This document shows, piece by piece, positions 35,318 through 45,615 of a stretch of DNA of 64,000 bases (positions within the stretch are counted from its first letter, which is position 1; every line of letters starts with the position of its first letter). The notes beneath the pieces are model-generated. The model did not search any database. It was not told the DNA's origin and saw nothing but the letters and a program-made list of their open reading frames with translations. A program made the translations under genes and the position numbers. The DNA is taken from NCBI GenBank assembly GCA_010093605.1, contig MU004185.1, positions 703,334 through 767,333 of the forward strand, read 5' to 3'. The stretch is from Lophium mytilinum. Its lineage: Eukaryota > Ascomycota > Dothideomycetes > Mytilinidiales > Mytilinidiaceae.

Positions 35318-35984
35318 CTACTGTTGGACTACCTGGATATTGTTCTTCTTCTGTAGAGTTTGTCAGCAGCCATCCTGCGAATCAAAATGAACCATCTCAA
35401 CTACGCTGAACGCCAAGGCTTTAATAGTGAATGCAGTACCTTCCACTTCTCCATCTCGTCTTGCTTGGACTTGTACTGCTTGAGCAGATCATCCAACACC
35501 TTCTTCAGACCCTCGGAATTAGTCTTCAAGGCAGGGGCCACGTCCTTCACCGTCCTTTCTACCAAGACGCCATTTATCATGCGGAAGCACTTTCGGTCTT
35601 GTGGAAGCGGCTCTAACGTCTCAAGCACGAGTCTATGACGTCATTAGCGGTATGCCAATGACACAAACAAGACAGAACATAGCGGTGAGAAAGTAGGGAA
35701 GGAATGTGCAAGATACTGAAAGCACACTACGCGGGGAGGAAGCGGTGTGTGAGAATCGCATTGGCCATGGTTTACGAAATTGAGTCGATTCTTACTTGTG
35801 CTCCTCAGTCTCCTGCTCTACATCGCCAATCTTTTGAGCAATTTGCTGGAGGGTGTTCTTGTAGTTTGAGTATTGGACTTGAAGCTCTAGTCATGGTCAG
35901 ATATGGCCTAACCGCTCTACGCAAGCAATACAAATCTAAGAACTCACCCTGTTGCTTCTTTGCCGACGGCTGTGGCTGAGCCAT
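35318..35984 (-). CDS. gim4: Prefoldin subunit 2
   Basis: Exons 35984-35948, 35886-35796, 35632-35440, 35350-35318; 117 aa. This beta-type prefoldin subunit helps deliver actin and tubulin chains to the CCT chaperonin. Sequence: MAQPQPSAKKQQ, first coiled-coil arm ELQVQYSNYKNTLQQIAQKIGDVEQETEEHKLVLETLE, the beta hairpin LPQDRKCFRMINGVLVERTVKDVAPAL, and the second arm NSEGLKKVLDDLLKQYKSKQDEMEKWKKKNNIQVVQQ. Four exons close in frame (354 nt); the last exon is 33 nt. Length is normal for the family. Confidence 0.95.
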
Positions 35985-36217
35985 AGCGAAAGCCCGGATT
36001 ATTGTTGTGATTTGAAGGTTTGGGGTTCTGAGGTTGCTCTGGGCAGATGGTGGTTTCACTTCAAATTTAGACTTGCGTGACATTACATTTAGCAAGGGTC
36101 CGTGCACCGGCATCTTCGAGAGCGGAAGACCACCGCGCGGCTTTGCTTTGACGACAACCCACCGAATAATCTTCGACTGTCCAATTCGGCCGCTCAACTA
36201 GAGCACAAACAGGCATC

Positions 36218-36543
36218 ATGCATCCCCATCTGCATACCAGCCAAAACAAGAGTATGTCTGGCTCCTCGTCCCCCCCCCCTCGACCCCGCGCGCATGATCC
36301 GCAGTGGCGACCAACGTTGACTGACTTGCCTCAGACTGCGAGGAGGTGATGAACGCCCTCGACGAATGCCACGCTCGCGGCTTCCTCTACAAGGCAATCG
36401 GAATGTGCAACGACGCGAAACATCAGGTCAACATGTGCCTGCGAGCTCAGCGCCTTGAGCGGACAAGATTGAACAGGGAAGAGGCTCAGAGGCGGCGCGA
36501 GAAGGTTCAGGCACGGTGGACAGAGATTGATGAGAATACATGA
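36218..36543 (+). CDS. cmc2: CMC2-like twin CX9C mitochondrial protein (cytochrome oxidase biogenesis)
   Basis: Exons 36218-36251 and 36335-36543; 80 aa. Cmc2 is an intermembrane-space protein needed for cytochrome c oxidase assembly. The start MHPHLHTSQNKN is typical. Two CX9C motifs are present (CEEVMNALDEC and CNDAKHQVNMC), spaced for an antiparallel helical hairpin held by disulfides through the Mia40 route. The first Cys sits at the splice junction (NKN/CEEV region), so splicing is required for the fold. The C-terminal helix is very basic. Divergent from prefoldin 2 with a 233-bp shared promoter. Confidence 0.93.
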
Positions 36544-37220
36544 GCTACTTTTTCTAGCTGGCAGTGCAAGGGAGTCGCTCTGGCGTTTTGGGTCTCGGGC
36601 AAATGGACATCAGAAACCCAAGCATCTCGGATGTTCTTGAAGAAGTGGGAGAATACCACCTCCTGGAAACTCCACTACCATCACCAGAACAGAGCTTCCT
36701 GAAGCTAAGTCTCTTAGGCTCATTCATTGTAAAAAACTGTACATTGTAGTGTAAATAATGAGTTCAGAAGCAGTGCTCGTGGAGCGGTTTTTTTCGGCTA
36801 GGGAAACCCCCGTTTCACAGAAAATGTTATACTTGAGGCTGTCAGAATATAATATCTTATACCATTACTCATGGTCCCGCTCAGCCATTATACCTCTTCG
36901 ATCTCTTCCCAGTTTTATTATGTTATTACCCTTATTATCTAGATGTTGATGCACCAGACCCATCAGCTAGACTTATCTTGAGTCGATTCTTAATGTCTCT
37001 ACTTTATAATACGTGAGGTTTGCGTTGTACTGGGATATCCGATAATACATTGAAGCCCTCCAATATTCGGCTGTTTAGAGAGTGAAGCACCTTTCGTCCA
37101 TATCCGAGGTCCCTAGGGTATTCGCTGAGCACCTGGAGATATTGTGTGCGAAGAGTTGCAGGAAATCATGCCTCGTAGTCCATTGTGTGTTCCGTCGCAT
37201 TTCCAGGTATCTAGCTAGCA
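36544..37220. other. Convergent intergenic region
   Basis: 677 bp between CMC2 and the NTR2-like gene. It is AT-rich around 36830-37060. No supported frame, RNA gene or repeat. Confidence 0.45.
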
Positions 37221-38483
37221 TCAAGCGTCACTCAAGTCGCTCGCTGCAGCTATTGGTGTTGCCCCCAAACTCTCTAATCCTCTACCGACGATCAACTTGG
37301 TGCCCTCAGATCCGCTAATAGGCGTGGCTGGAGCACCAATACCCGCTTCGATTCTCAGTTTCTCGTAGCGTTCCCCAGTTTCTTTCAATTGCCCCTGGAT
37401 CCAGTTCTCTCGTTCTGCAATGTCCACCTTCTCAGCCCTAAGGTTATCCATCCTTTTTAGCTTTCTAGCTTGAATGTCCTGCATACTCTTGAGAGCAGCC
37501 TGTAAGCGCGCGACTACAGCACCAAGCTCTGGCAACGGCGTGATCCGGGGAGGGGTTTTGAGTCCTGCGTCTAGCATCTCTGGGTCTTTCTTTCCATAGG
37601 TTCCTGCCCGGGTTTGCGCAGCGTCGTAAGCAGCTTTACGGTCCGCCTCCGAGTCATCAGAGCCGTCATCAGAAGAGCCTCCCTCTGCCATTGCGATTAG
37701 GTCCGCCATATCTGCACGTCGCTTTTTCTTGGCCTCCCGTTCAGCTTTCCGGCCTAGAGATATTCTGCCATCTTCGACGAAGTCGTCGAAACCTTCAGCT
37801 ATGTCTTCGTCCTCTCGTACGAGGCGCGACTCGGAGTATTTCTCTTTTGGACGTAAGGTGATCTCCCGCGGCACATCGGATGCATCTGAAAGGTGGTCGT
37901 CCTCAAACCCATCATCGTCAAGGGATATGAAATCACCTTGCTCCTTAGCTAAGCGTGCACGACGCTCCTTCTTCTCCCGTATCTCTGCTTCAGTAGGAAT
38001 GAAAGATTCTCCATCGTCTGTGAGGCTTGCCAGGGGTCCGAACTTCGAGGCAATGTCAATCGCCTTAGACGAGCTTTCGGCTGGCTTTGGAGTAGAAGGT
38101 GTTGAGTTCCTCAGTTCGGCAAGATAATCTTTACTATAATTTGGTTGGTCTTCAAGAATCCCTGGGCATACTTGGCGTAGCTCAGAGGACAGGCCAGAAG
38201 GCAGCGATTTACGCTCGGCATTCTTTTCGATAGCGAGTCGACTGAGGTTTGACTTCTTTGGAGTGAATACTGAGGGGCTGCCTTCGGCGTTGCCATCATC
38301 ACCCTCACTTTCGCCTGGGCCAAATGAAAGTCGAAGGGAGGAGCGCTTCTTTGGCTTGCTCGGTATAGTAGGTCGTTTCACTACCTCAGAAGCGGGCGAG
38401 CTTGCAGGAGTCCCATCACCCTCGACGTCCTCATCTTGCGCAATCTTCCGTGGTATCCTTCGCGCAGCAAAAGATTTCTTCAT
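37221..38483 (-). CDS. NTR2/GCFC-type splicing factor-like protein
   Basis: Single exon, 420 aa from MKKSFAARRIPRKIAQDEDVEGD. The SFAARR-(x)-RK start, acidic/Ser-rich N-terminal half, PAESSSKAIDIASKFGPLASLTDDGESFIPTEAEIREKKERRARLAKEQGDFISLDDD and the C-terminal helical region (VARLQAALKSMQDIQARKLKRMDNLRAEKVDIAERENWIQGQLKETGERYEKLRIEAG) fit the Nineteen-complex-related protein 2 family, linked to spliceosome disassembly with Ntr1 and Prp43. The reading frame is open to an earlier Met at 38555, which adds 24 residues without likeness and crowds the SmG promoter. Divergent from SmG, another splicing component. Confidence 0.8.
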   Translation of the reverse strand: MKKSFAARRIPRKIAQDEDVEGDGTPASSPASEVVKRPTIPSKPKKRSSLRLSFGPGESEGDDGNAEGSPSVFTPKKSNLSRLAIEKNAERKSLPSGLSSELRQVCPGILEDQPNYSKDYLAELRNSTPSTPKPAESSSKAIDIASKFGPLASLTDDGESFIPTEAEIREKKERRARLAKEQGDFISLDDDGFEDDHLSDASDVPREITLRPKEKYSESRLVREDEDIAEGFDDFVEDGRISLGRKAEREAKKKRRADMADLIAMAEGGSSDDGSDDSEADRKAAYDAAQTRAGTYGKKDPEMLDAGLKTPPRITPLPELGAVVARLQAALKSMQDIQARKLKRMDNLRAEKVDIAERENWIQGQLKETGERYEKLRIEAGIGAPATPISGSEGTKLIVGRGLESLGATPIAAASDLSDA

Positions 38484-38684
38484 GGTTGTGGGAGTGAAGC
38501 CGTGGAGTTGCTGGTTGCTTGCACTAAATGATGGGTGCTTCCTCACCGCCCACATCGCTTTCTGCCTCGTGCGTCGGGTTTTCTTCGGACCGCGCGAAAG
38601 TCAACCTCCACCACATCTACTACGTCGACTTCGCAATTTCAATACCTTCACTACACTTCATCTGATCAGAAACAATTTTGCAAG

Positions 38685-39186
38685 ATGCCTCAAGCTCAGC
38701 CGGAGCTAAAGAAAGTGCGTATGGGTATCGAGAATCCTGCAGATGTTGATGATAACCTGAGTGTGCAGTATCTCGACAAGCGTCTCTTCGTCCAACTGAA
38801 CGGCAGCCGAAAAGTCATAGGAGTATTACGCGGCTACGATGTATGTGACCTATACTTTCGAGATGTGTCGGAGCGGAAAGAAAAAAGACGAGAGTAGTTC
38901 TGACTCCCGTCCGCATAGGTCTTCCTCAACATAGTCTTGGACGAAGCTGTGGAGGAGAAGGAGGGCGGGGAGAAAGTGAGAATCGGTATGGTGGTATGTT
39001 GCACACAACGATCATAATGGCCGTATTCAACTGGAGCTAACAGTCGTCTTTCCTAGGTCATCAGAGGGAACTCCGTTGTCATGCTTGAGGTAGGCCCCAT
39101 CCCGAAAGTTCCCAATAGGCTATAGGATACTAATTATGATATAGGCTTTGGAGCGCATTGGTGGTAACGATAGGGAACAACGGTGA
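38685..39186 (+). CDS. SMX2: Small nuclear ribonucleoprotein SmG
   Basis: Exons 38685-38714, 38769-38840, 38919-38993, 39057-39089, 39145-39186; 83 aa. SmG is part of the heptameric Sm ring on spliceosomal snRNAs. The product [83 protein letters not shown] is a textbook SmG, with Sm1 ([30 protein letters not shown]) and Sm2 ([15 protein letters not shown]). Four introns in an 83-residue gene is dense. Intron 1 is 54 nt, a multiple of three with no stop, so retention would add 18 residues without breaking the frame. Confidence 0.96.
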
Positions 39187-39445
39187 TCTGAACACCCGTG
39201 CGATTCTATGGTCGAACCAAGCAGATTGAGAGAGGGATTGCTAAACCCTACATGCTACGGGTGCCGCCTCAGCAGTACAGTTTTCTGCGAACTAGGACGA
39301 GAGCTAAAGGCAACTCTTGGTCATGAGTTCAGGCGTTTTAGACAAAAAGTCATGCGCCACAAAGATTCAAGTGGAAACGAGTGCATTGGCTGGAAGATGA
39401 TGGCGAATAATCCTCATCTACATTTCATACTTGAAAAGACAAAAA

Positions 39446-40718
39446 TTACAGCCTCGCTCTCTCGTGCGCCTTCTTATATTCCTGCACCAAGTCCCATGCG
39501 ACCTCTGCAAACGGTTTCATCTGGGCCGCGTAATCCTTTGCTTTCTCGCTGCTCGCTTGCCTCATGGCGTATCGTGCGGCTATACCTTGCATGATGATCG
39601 AGCCTCTATATATTCCAAAAGCATCACCCCATGTCATCTCTGGTTTTGGGTCCCATCCAGCGCTCTCACTATACCACTCAATAACTTGGTCTCGGGTAGG
39701 AAGCCCTTCGATGGCCCCCGGCAGGAAGTCCTCGCTTCCCCGTCCAACGCTACGAGCTTTTTCCGATTGGGCTGTAAGGTATGGAGTGAGAAGATTTACC
39801 AAATCAGACAGAGGGTGGCCAACAGTCGACATTTCCCAGCTAAGCGTCACTACGTCAGTATATCAAAACCTAACAGGCGGTGATACACGTACTCTAGGAT
39901 ACCGATGACCCGCGGCTCTGTCTTGTGAAACACAACGTTGTCTATTTTATAGTCGCCATGAACGAATGTACTACGGTCCTGGGGCTGCGTTTTCGGGTCA
40001 CTAAAGAACGCGACGATGGCATCTTGATGCGGAATTTTCCCGACGGGTATCTTCGTATCAACATCTACAGCCTTAGCTTGGGCGTCGGAAATCGTCTTGA
40101 ATGTCGCGATCTGCCGGTTGTAGAAACCGCTTGGCTTGCCGAAGCTCTCCAACCCGACGCTTTTCGGAGGAACGCTGTGGAATTTCGCGAGCGAAACTGT
40201 AGCAGATTGCCACCTGGAGCTGATTTAGCTTCTCTTTCGAGAATCTGTCTTGAACGTCAACCTACATTTTCGTTCGTTCCTCGGGCGTGACACCTGGAAT
40301 GGCGGGGTCTTCGAATATCCTCCCATCCAAAAACGTCATGATGTAGAAAGGCGTGCCAACCACGCTGTCATCCTCGCAAAGACAGAGAGCTCGCGGCACC
40401 GGGACATCTGTGTTCTCGAGGGCGTGTATTATCCGATATTCGCGCTCCACTTTGTGTGCCGTTTTGGAGAGGAGCAGCCCCGGGGGCTTCTTCCGCATGA
40501 CATATTTGCGGCCAGCTTTATCAGTTAGCTGGTAGGTGGGGTTCGACTGTCCATAACCAAACTGCAAATACGATGTCAGCAAGGTTCTACGAAAGTGCGA
40601 GGGACATGTATTCCAGTACCTGCTTGACATCAATGGGAACCTGTATTTCTGGGACGTTTGCGCTGATATAGCGTTCTAGCGAGGCAACATCAATAGGTTG
40701 ACGAACGACACCGGCCAT
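39446..40718 (-). CDS. Aminoglycoside-phosphotransferase-fold kinase (ACAD10/11-type)
   Basis: Exons 40718-40620, 40561-40266, 40213-39893, 39839-39446; 369 aa. The sequence has the APH fold in order: [12 protein letters not shown] (ATP loop), [10 protein letters not shown] (Lys), [44 protein letters not shown], the catalytic loop [15 protein letters not shown] and the metal Asp in [20 protein letters not shown], then the helical tail [14 protein letters not shown]. It most resembles the kinase half of ACAD10/11, which phosphorylates 4-hydroxyacyl-CoA, but here it is standalone; the substrate is inferred only. Exon 2 ends AAAAT/GTAGGT, which removes an apparent in-frame TAG. A mitochondrial or peroxisomal signal is not obvious. 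Confidence 0.88.
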
Positions 40719-41048
40719 GGTTGCGACAGCTGCAATGGCATAGTGGAAGATCCGGGGTGCAGAGGACGCGTTTATGGGGCGAGATCTGAGCTGGGAACAG
40801 CTTAGCCGTGCCGAGGTTGGTCACTGTTTTGATCCCGATGAGGTGGGGAGAAGAACCGTGACGATGGCGCAGAGGCGTTGTGCTTGCGGGTCTTAGGCCG
40901 ATACGCTTAGAAGTTTCGGATGCCGTTACGAACGGGATTGCCGAGATCAAGATAATCCTCGTCAATATTTGTTACATAGTACTGAGCAGCCTCGTATTTT
41001 GATGTGGAGGCTGGCTACAGTCACGTGATGATACTAGTCCCGGAAATA

Positions 41049-41274
41049 CCGTATTAACTAAGCGTATACAAACGCCAGGCTTGGCAGCGCTAGTAGATCC
41101 CCTAAACCCATGAGCGTATAGTTGGTCGGGGAATCAAGCTGTCAGGCGCCGATTGGCGCCGACGGGCGCTGACAGGCCCACAAATCAGGTCGAAAGGGGT
41201 GACCTAATACGCTCAACGAGTAAGGTTAAGATAGCGTGCCAAGAGTGGCGTTTGTATACTCTCAGTCAATACGG
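41049..41274. mobile_element. TA-flanked MITE, copy 1
   Basis: A 226-bp element bounded by TA (41047-41048 and 41275-41276). Its ends are imperfect inverted repeats of about 40 bp: left CCGTATTAACTAAGCGTATA, and the reverse complement of the right end starts CCGTATTGACTGAGAGTATA; both run on into ACAAACGCCA and CTTGGCA. No coding frame. The TA flanks suggest a Tc1/mariner-superfamily transposase acted in trans (inference). It shares its right TA with copy 2. Confidence 0.85.
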
Positions 41275-41276
41275 TA

Positions 41277-41480
41277 CCGTATTCTCTGACAATATACAGA
41301 AGCCACTCTTGGCTCCTCTAAACCTATAAGCGTTTAGTTTATCGGGAATCGAGCTGTCAGACGCCGATGGGCGCCGACAGGCCCACAAATCAGCCCGATA
41401 GGCGTGACATGATTCGCTCAACGAGTAAGGTTAAGATAGCGCTGCCAAGCGTGGCTTTTGTATATTGTCAGAGAATACGG
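41277..41480. mobile_element. TA-flanked MITE, copy 2
   Basis: A 204-bp relative of copy 1, bounded by TA (41275-41276 and 41481-41482). Left end CCGTATTCTCTGACAATATA and the reverse complement of the right end are identical over the first 20 bases. The interior shares GACAGGCCCACAAATCAG and CTCAACGAGTAAGGTTAAGA with copy 1, in the same orientation. Noncoding. Confidence 0.88.
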
Positions 41481-42217
41481 TAGTCGTTATCAGAACTTTA
41501 CCATTCATAGCTAGGTTCCATGGGCATAGGATGTGTGCTCTAGCGTTACCTCAGCTATAATGATTCATTCCCTGTGACAACTAACGGGTGCGTTCAACTT
41601 TAGGTAGATGAGACTCTCAAAGACACCTCGCTATTCTACTGACGCAATGCCCGCTCGAAGCCGTGCACCCTAGAGCAATAATCTCTACTTACAAATGCAT
41701 CTAGCAGTATCCATAGCTCTGCTGGGTGTACATAAAGGTGTCTCGTTATTTCACTATCCTCTAAAGGGATGCATCTAGTCTTACAGAAGGCTCATCTTTG
41801 CACCAATGGCACTACCAAGGCGGTCACTGTCTGAAGTGCCTCGATCCATTCTAGGAAATCGTACAACATCAGCTTTGAGTGATCAGAAGTCTCGTGCATC
41901 CATACGCTCAGAAAACAAGGTCTCATGTGCATAGAAACATATCTCAGAACGCACAGGATTCACAACAACACCCACCTCTTCCAATCACAGCAAATAGAAC
42001 ACCAGTTTAATTGCAGCTACAAACCAATAGGCCTAGCCGTTGGCGCAGTGACCATCTGATTATTGAGCCCCTGCCCCTGTGCCCTGCAGCCGAATCCTTG
42101 GGCCGCAGCAAGCACCCACCTGGGACTTTTCAACATTAACAACAAACACGACCCGCGACATATGGCACTACAAACCCCTCGGCGCCTGGGATTAATAAGA
42201 AACACTACCCGCGACAC

Positions 42218-44658
42218 ATGGCTCTTAACACCCCTCGACGTTTGGGCGGGCGGCCCTCGCTGGCAGTCGCGTCCTCGTCGCCAAACCTCTCTCTCGCCGC
42301 CAGCACCGCGATCGCCCGGAAAGCAAGCTTGAACGCTCTCACGGGAGGCCACGGTGGTCCCACTACCCCCTTAAACAAGATGGGCGGCGCGGACGGACAC
42401 GATCTCGAGGTCGGCGACACGGTCGACGTGCCTGGGGGTATGCATGGAACCATCAAGTTCATCGGCAGCGTCCGCGGGAAGAAGGGGCTCTTTGCCGGCG
42501 TCGAGCTGAGCAGGGAGTTTGCATCGCGCGGGAAGAATGACGGCGACGTGGACGGGTAAGACTTGCATTTCTGTCTTTGCTATCTACACATTCCAAAAAG
42601 CGGTCTCTAACAGCTCATAGAACGCGCTACTTTACTACTTCTATCCCCGGGTCTGGAATCTTTCTACCCTACCACCGCGCCTCCAGACGAGCATCGCCCA
42701 CGAACTCCTCAGACACGTTTCCTCCAACTCCTACCACACCGGCCTTCACAAACTTCAACCTTTCAACAAACGATGCATCAGATAAATACAGTCCCACGCC
42801 GTCCCTGCCAAAATTCTCACAATCCATGGGTCCCGGGGCGCGAGCTCCAAGCCCCGTCTTCAAACCAAAAGGCCGGCCCTCTCTTCCTAGGCCGGAATCC
42901 CCTTTTCGTAAACAGCCTAGCCTGGCCCCGACGCCTGGCAGAGCGCCATCTCTGGGCATAGGGTCCTTTTCGAGGAGCCAAATCGGAGGTCCGAGATTGA
43001 CTTCAAGCCCTGCACCGCATAAAGTAGGCTCGCCCAAGCCTCGGACCCCAGGGCCTCCCTCCCGCCCGTATTCTCGAAACAACTCTCGCCTCGGGCAGCA
43101 TGCCACCATAGATGAAGATAACGAGTCGACACCTGTCGGACTGGGGCGCACAAGCGATAGCTCTGTTTCTAGTTTCAACCCTCGGGCAAGGCCCCCATCA
43201 GGCCATACAGAGGAAGAGGTCCAGCGGCTCGCTAAGAAGCTCGAAGAACGCGACAGACAGTTGAAAGAACAAGCGTCATCCCTGGCAGATATGGAATCCA
43301 GCCTCATGGAGCTGCAGAATCTGCTGCCCTCAGAATTATCTGACCAAATGCAGTCGCCACGCACGGGCGGTCAAGAAGATCAGGATGTTGCGCAATTACG
43401 CGCCGCTCTCCGGGAGAAGAATGAGAAAATATCAATGCTAACAACAGAATTCGACGCTCACAGAGCTGACTTCCGGAGCACCATCGACACATTAGAAATG
43501 GCCAGCACAGAGACCGAGCGAGTGTATGAGAAGAAAGTCGAAGACCTGATGCATGAGCTTAGGGAGCTTCAGGAAAGAGGCGAGGATGTTGAGAGTGTTG
43601 CCAGACAACTCAAGCAGCTGGAGGAGCTTGTGCAGGAGCTCGAAGAGGGCTTGGAAGATGCACGACGTGGAGAAGCTGAAGCCAGGGGAGAAGTAGAGTT
43701 TTTAAGGGGCGAGGTCGAGCGCGGCCGCTCAGAGCTACGCCGTGAGCGAGAGAAAGCAGCTGCGGCTTTGAAGGGGGCGGGCGCGATAATGGACGGCCCA
43801 GTAAGTCCTGGGGGTATGCGTGAGGTTGAGCAACGAGACGACGAAATTCGGGGGTTGAAAGCCATCATCCACTCCCTTAGCTCTGGACCAGATCTTGGAA
43901 GCCCAGGCCTGGAGCGCGGTCGTTCGCCGCTGCAGCGCAATGGAGCACTTCCCATGGAGGACACAGAAGAGGTCGCACGGACTCAGGCAAAGGCAGAGCG
44001 TTTGGAGCGGGAAAAGGAGGAGTTACAGGGCTTGGTGGAGCGGAAGGCATTTAGAGAGGAAGAGCTGGAACGTGAGATTGATCGTCTACGAAATGAGGCG
44101 AGGGCATCAGAGCAGCGCGACAGCGTGATCAGCAATGTGGCGTCGGAGCGCACTGCTGTGCAAGACAAACGCTCATCTGGACGTGACTCCAAAGGCACGA
44201 CCATCAGCTGGCGAGACGCGCCACAGCATCGCCACGACCCTCCTCAGCTACTGGAGCCAATGATGGAGTCTGACACGCACTCGTCGGCGGACGGAAGTGT
44301 GCTGTGGTGTGAGATCTGCGAGACAGGCGGACACGATATTCTGAACTGCACTGCTATGGGAGGCAATGCAGACGGCGCCGTGAGGACGCCGGACAGTGTG
44401 AAGCGCAACGGCAAAGACGCAGTCATCCACGGCCTGCGAAACTTGTCGATGTCGTCTGAGGGCGTGCAGCCGGCACCCCTTACGCCCAAAAAGGCGCAGA
44501 CTCCAGGTAATGCACCGTCCGCGCCACTCCCGAGTCCGCTGGCAACGGGCCTGGTGCCTGCTAAGGGCAGCAATGTGGCGGATCCTGACAAGTGGTGTGC
44601 GCTCTGCGAGAGTGAAGGGCACGACGTGACGGCATGTCCCAACGAGGACGCATTTTGA
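42218..44658 (+). CDS. CLIP-170-like CAP-Gly microtubule plus-end protein
   Basis: Exons 42218-42555 and 42621-44658; 791 aa. The CAP-Gly domain spans about residues 67-130 (VGDTVDVPGGMHGTIKFIGSVRGKKGLFAGVELSREF ... DVDGTRYFTTSIPGSGIFLP), joined across the intron. A Ser/Pro/Arg-rich linker follows, then a long coiled coil (about 330-620), and two CCHC-type zinc knuckles at the end (WCEICETGGHDILNC near 675 and WCALCESEGHDVTACP at 771). This order is that of CLIP-170, Bik1 and Tip1, which track growing microtubule ends and bind dynein factors through the knuckles. An almost duplicate start region lies 56 bp upstream (ATG at 42162), but it is out of frame. Confidence 0.92.
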
Positions 44659-45615
44659 AGCATTTGCAGCGATGATATCCAGGGGCACGCAAAGCATGTT
44701 GGGGCGCAAATTACTATACACTAATATACTTGTTGGATTACGCTACTACATTTGTACCATTGGCCGTGTGTCTAGTCTGTAGGCAGGAGTAAGTAGTCTA
44801 TGCAGTCAGGCTCCGTTGGACGTTAAGGGCAGTCTCCACTGGCTCCCCAAACTATCGCTTCAGAATTTATAGTAAGGTACAAGAGGACCTCGAGCAGTGA
44901 TGGGTGAGTGTGCACAAGTCTGGAGAGAGTGTGTACCTCAAGGTATAAAGGTTGACATAGGATTTGGTCCATACCTATTCGTGGACTGCCAGTGCTGTAG
45001 AAGCCGTAGACGGGCCGTGGACATGCTCCGCGATGGTCGCCGACGATTGGTGCATGCCGTGCTCGTGATGAGAAAATCCATGGGTAGCCGCCCCGCCTGC
45101 ACGCCTCAGAGGGCATTGTCCCATGCAAAGGGCCTGCAAAGGTTTCACTGGCAGCAGCGGAAGAAAACTGAAATTTTCATCGGTCACTGCACGCTTCAAA
45201 GCAAGCCGCCCAGGGGACCGCCTGTGCTTTACTCTCCCCTCCCCCCCATCGCCGCCAGTCTCAACATCCTCCCCAACCTCGCTGCCGGCCTCTCTGTTGC
45301 CATTGAGTTCACCGCGCGCATCATCGCCCGTGGTCGGAGCTATTATTTCTTTCTAGCGTGACGGCTGCTTATCGCGATAGCGTGTCTAGGCGAACCTCGA
45401 CCTCCATCTAAAAAATTAATCTGAGCTCCCCCCGCGATCCCCCCTCCACTCCACGATACCAATTGCTCGCTGTTGCTGGACACTGCTGGCCTAGAGCTGC
45501 TCTACTTTGTCCCCGAGCCCTCGACGACTCTGCGCCGCCTCCTGTGAGGCTCTGCTGAGCTCCGCAAGCTTGCCCGCTCTGCTTCTGCTCTCCCCCGTTG
45601 ACTCCCACGCCTGCA
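44659..45615. other. Intergenic region upstream of the carbamoyl-phosphate synthetase gene
   Basis: 957 bp, holding the CLIP 3' side and the synthetase promoter. The C/T-rich stretch 45220-45480 fits a fungal promoter. The plus frame 44897-45361 is unfamiliar and I do not call it a gene. Confidence 0.45.

Larger units (their letters stand above)
40719..42217. other. Intergenic region with two inverted-repeat elements
   Basis: 1.5 kb between the divergent APH-kinase and CLIP genes. Two short TA-flanked elements occupy 41049-41480 (listed separately). The rest (40719-41046 and 41483-42217) has no supported frame. The last 60 bp hold a duplicated start-codon context for the CLIP gene. Confidence 0.6.

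Noticed and set aside
38484-38555. Upstream Met of the NTR2-like gene
   Set aside because: MKKSFAARR matches the family start better; the extra residues are not conserved to my knowledge.
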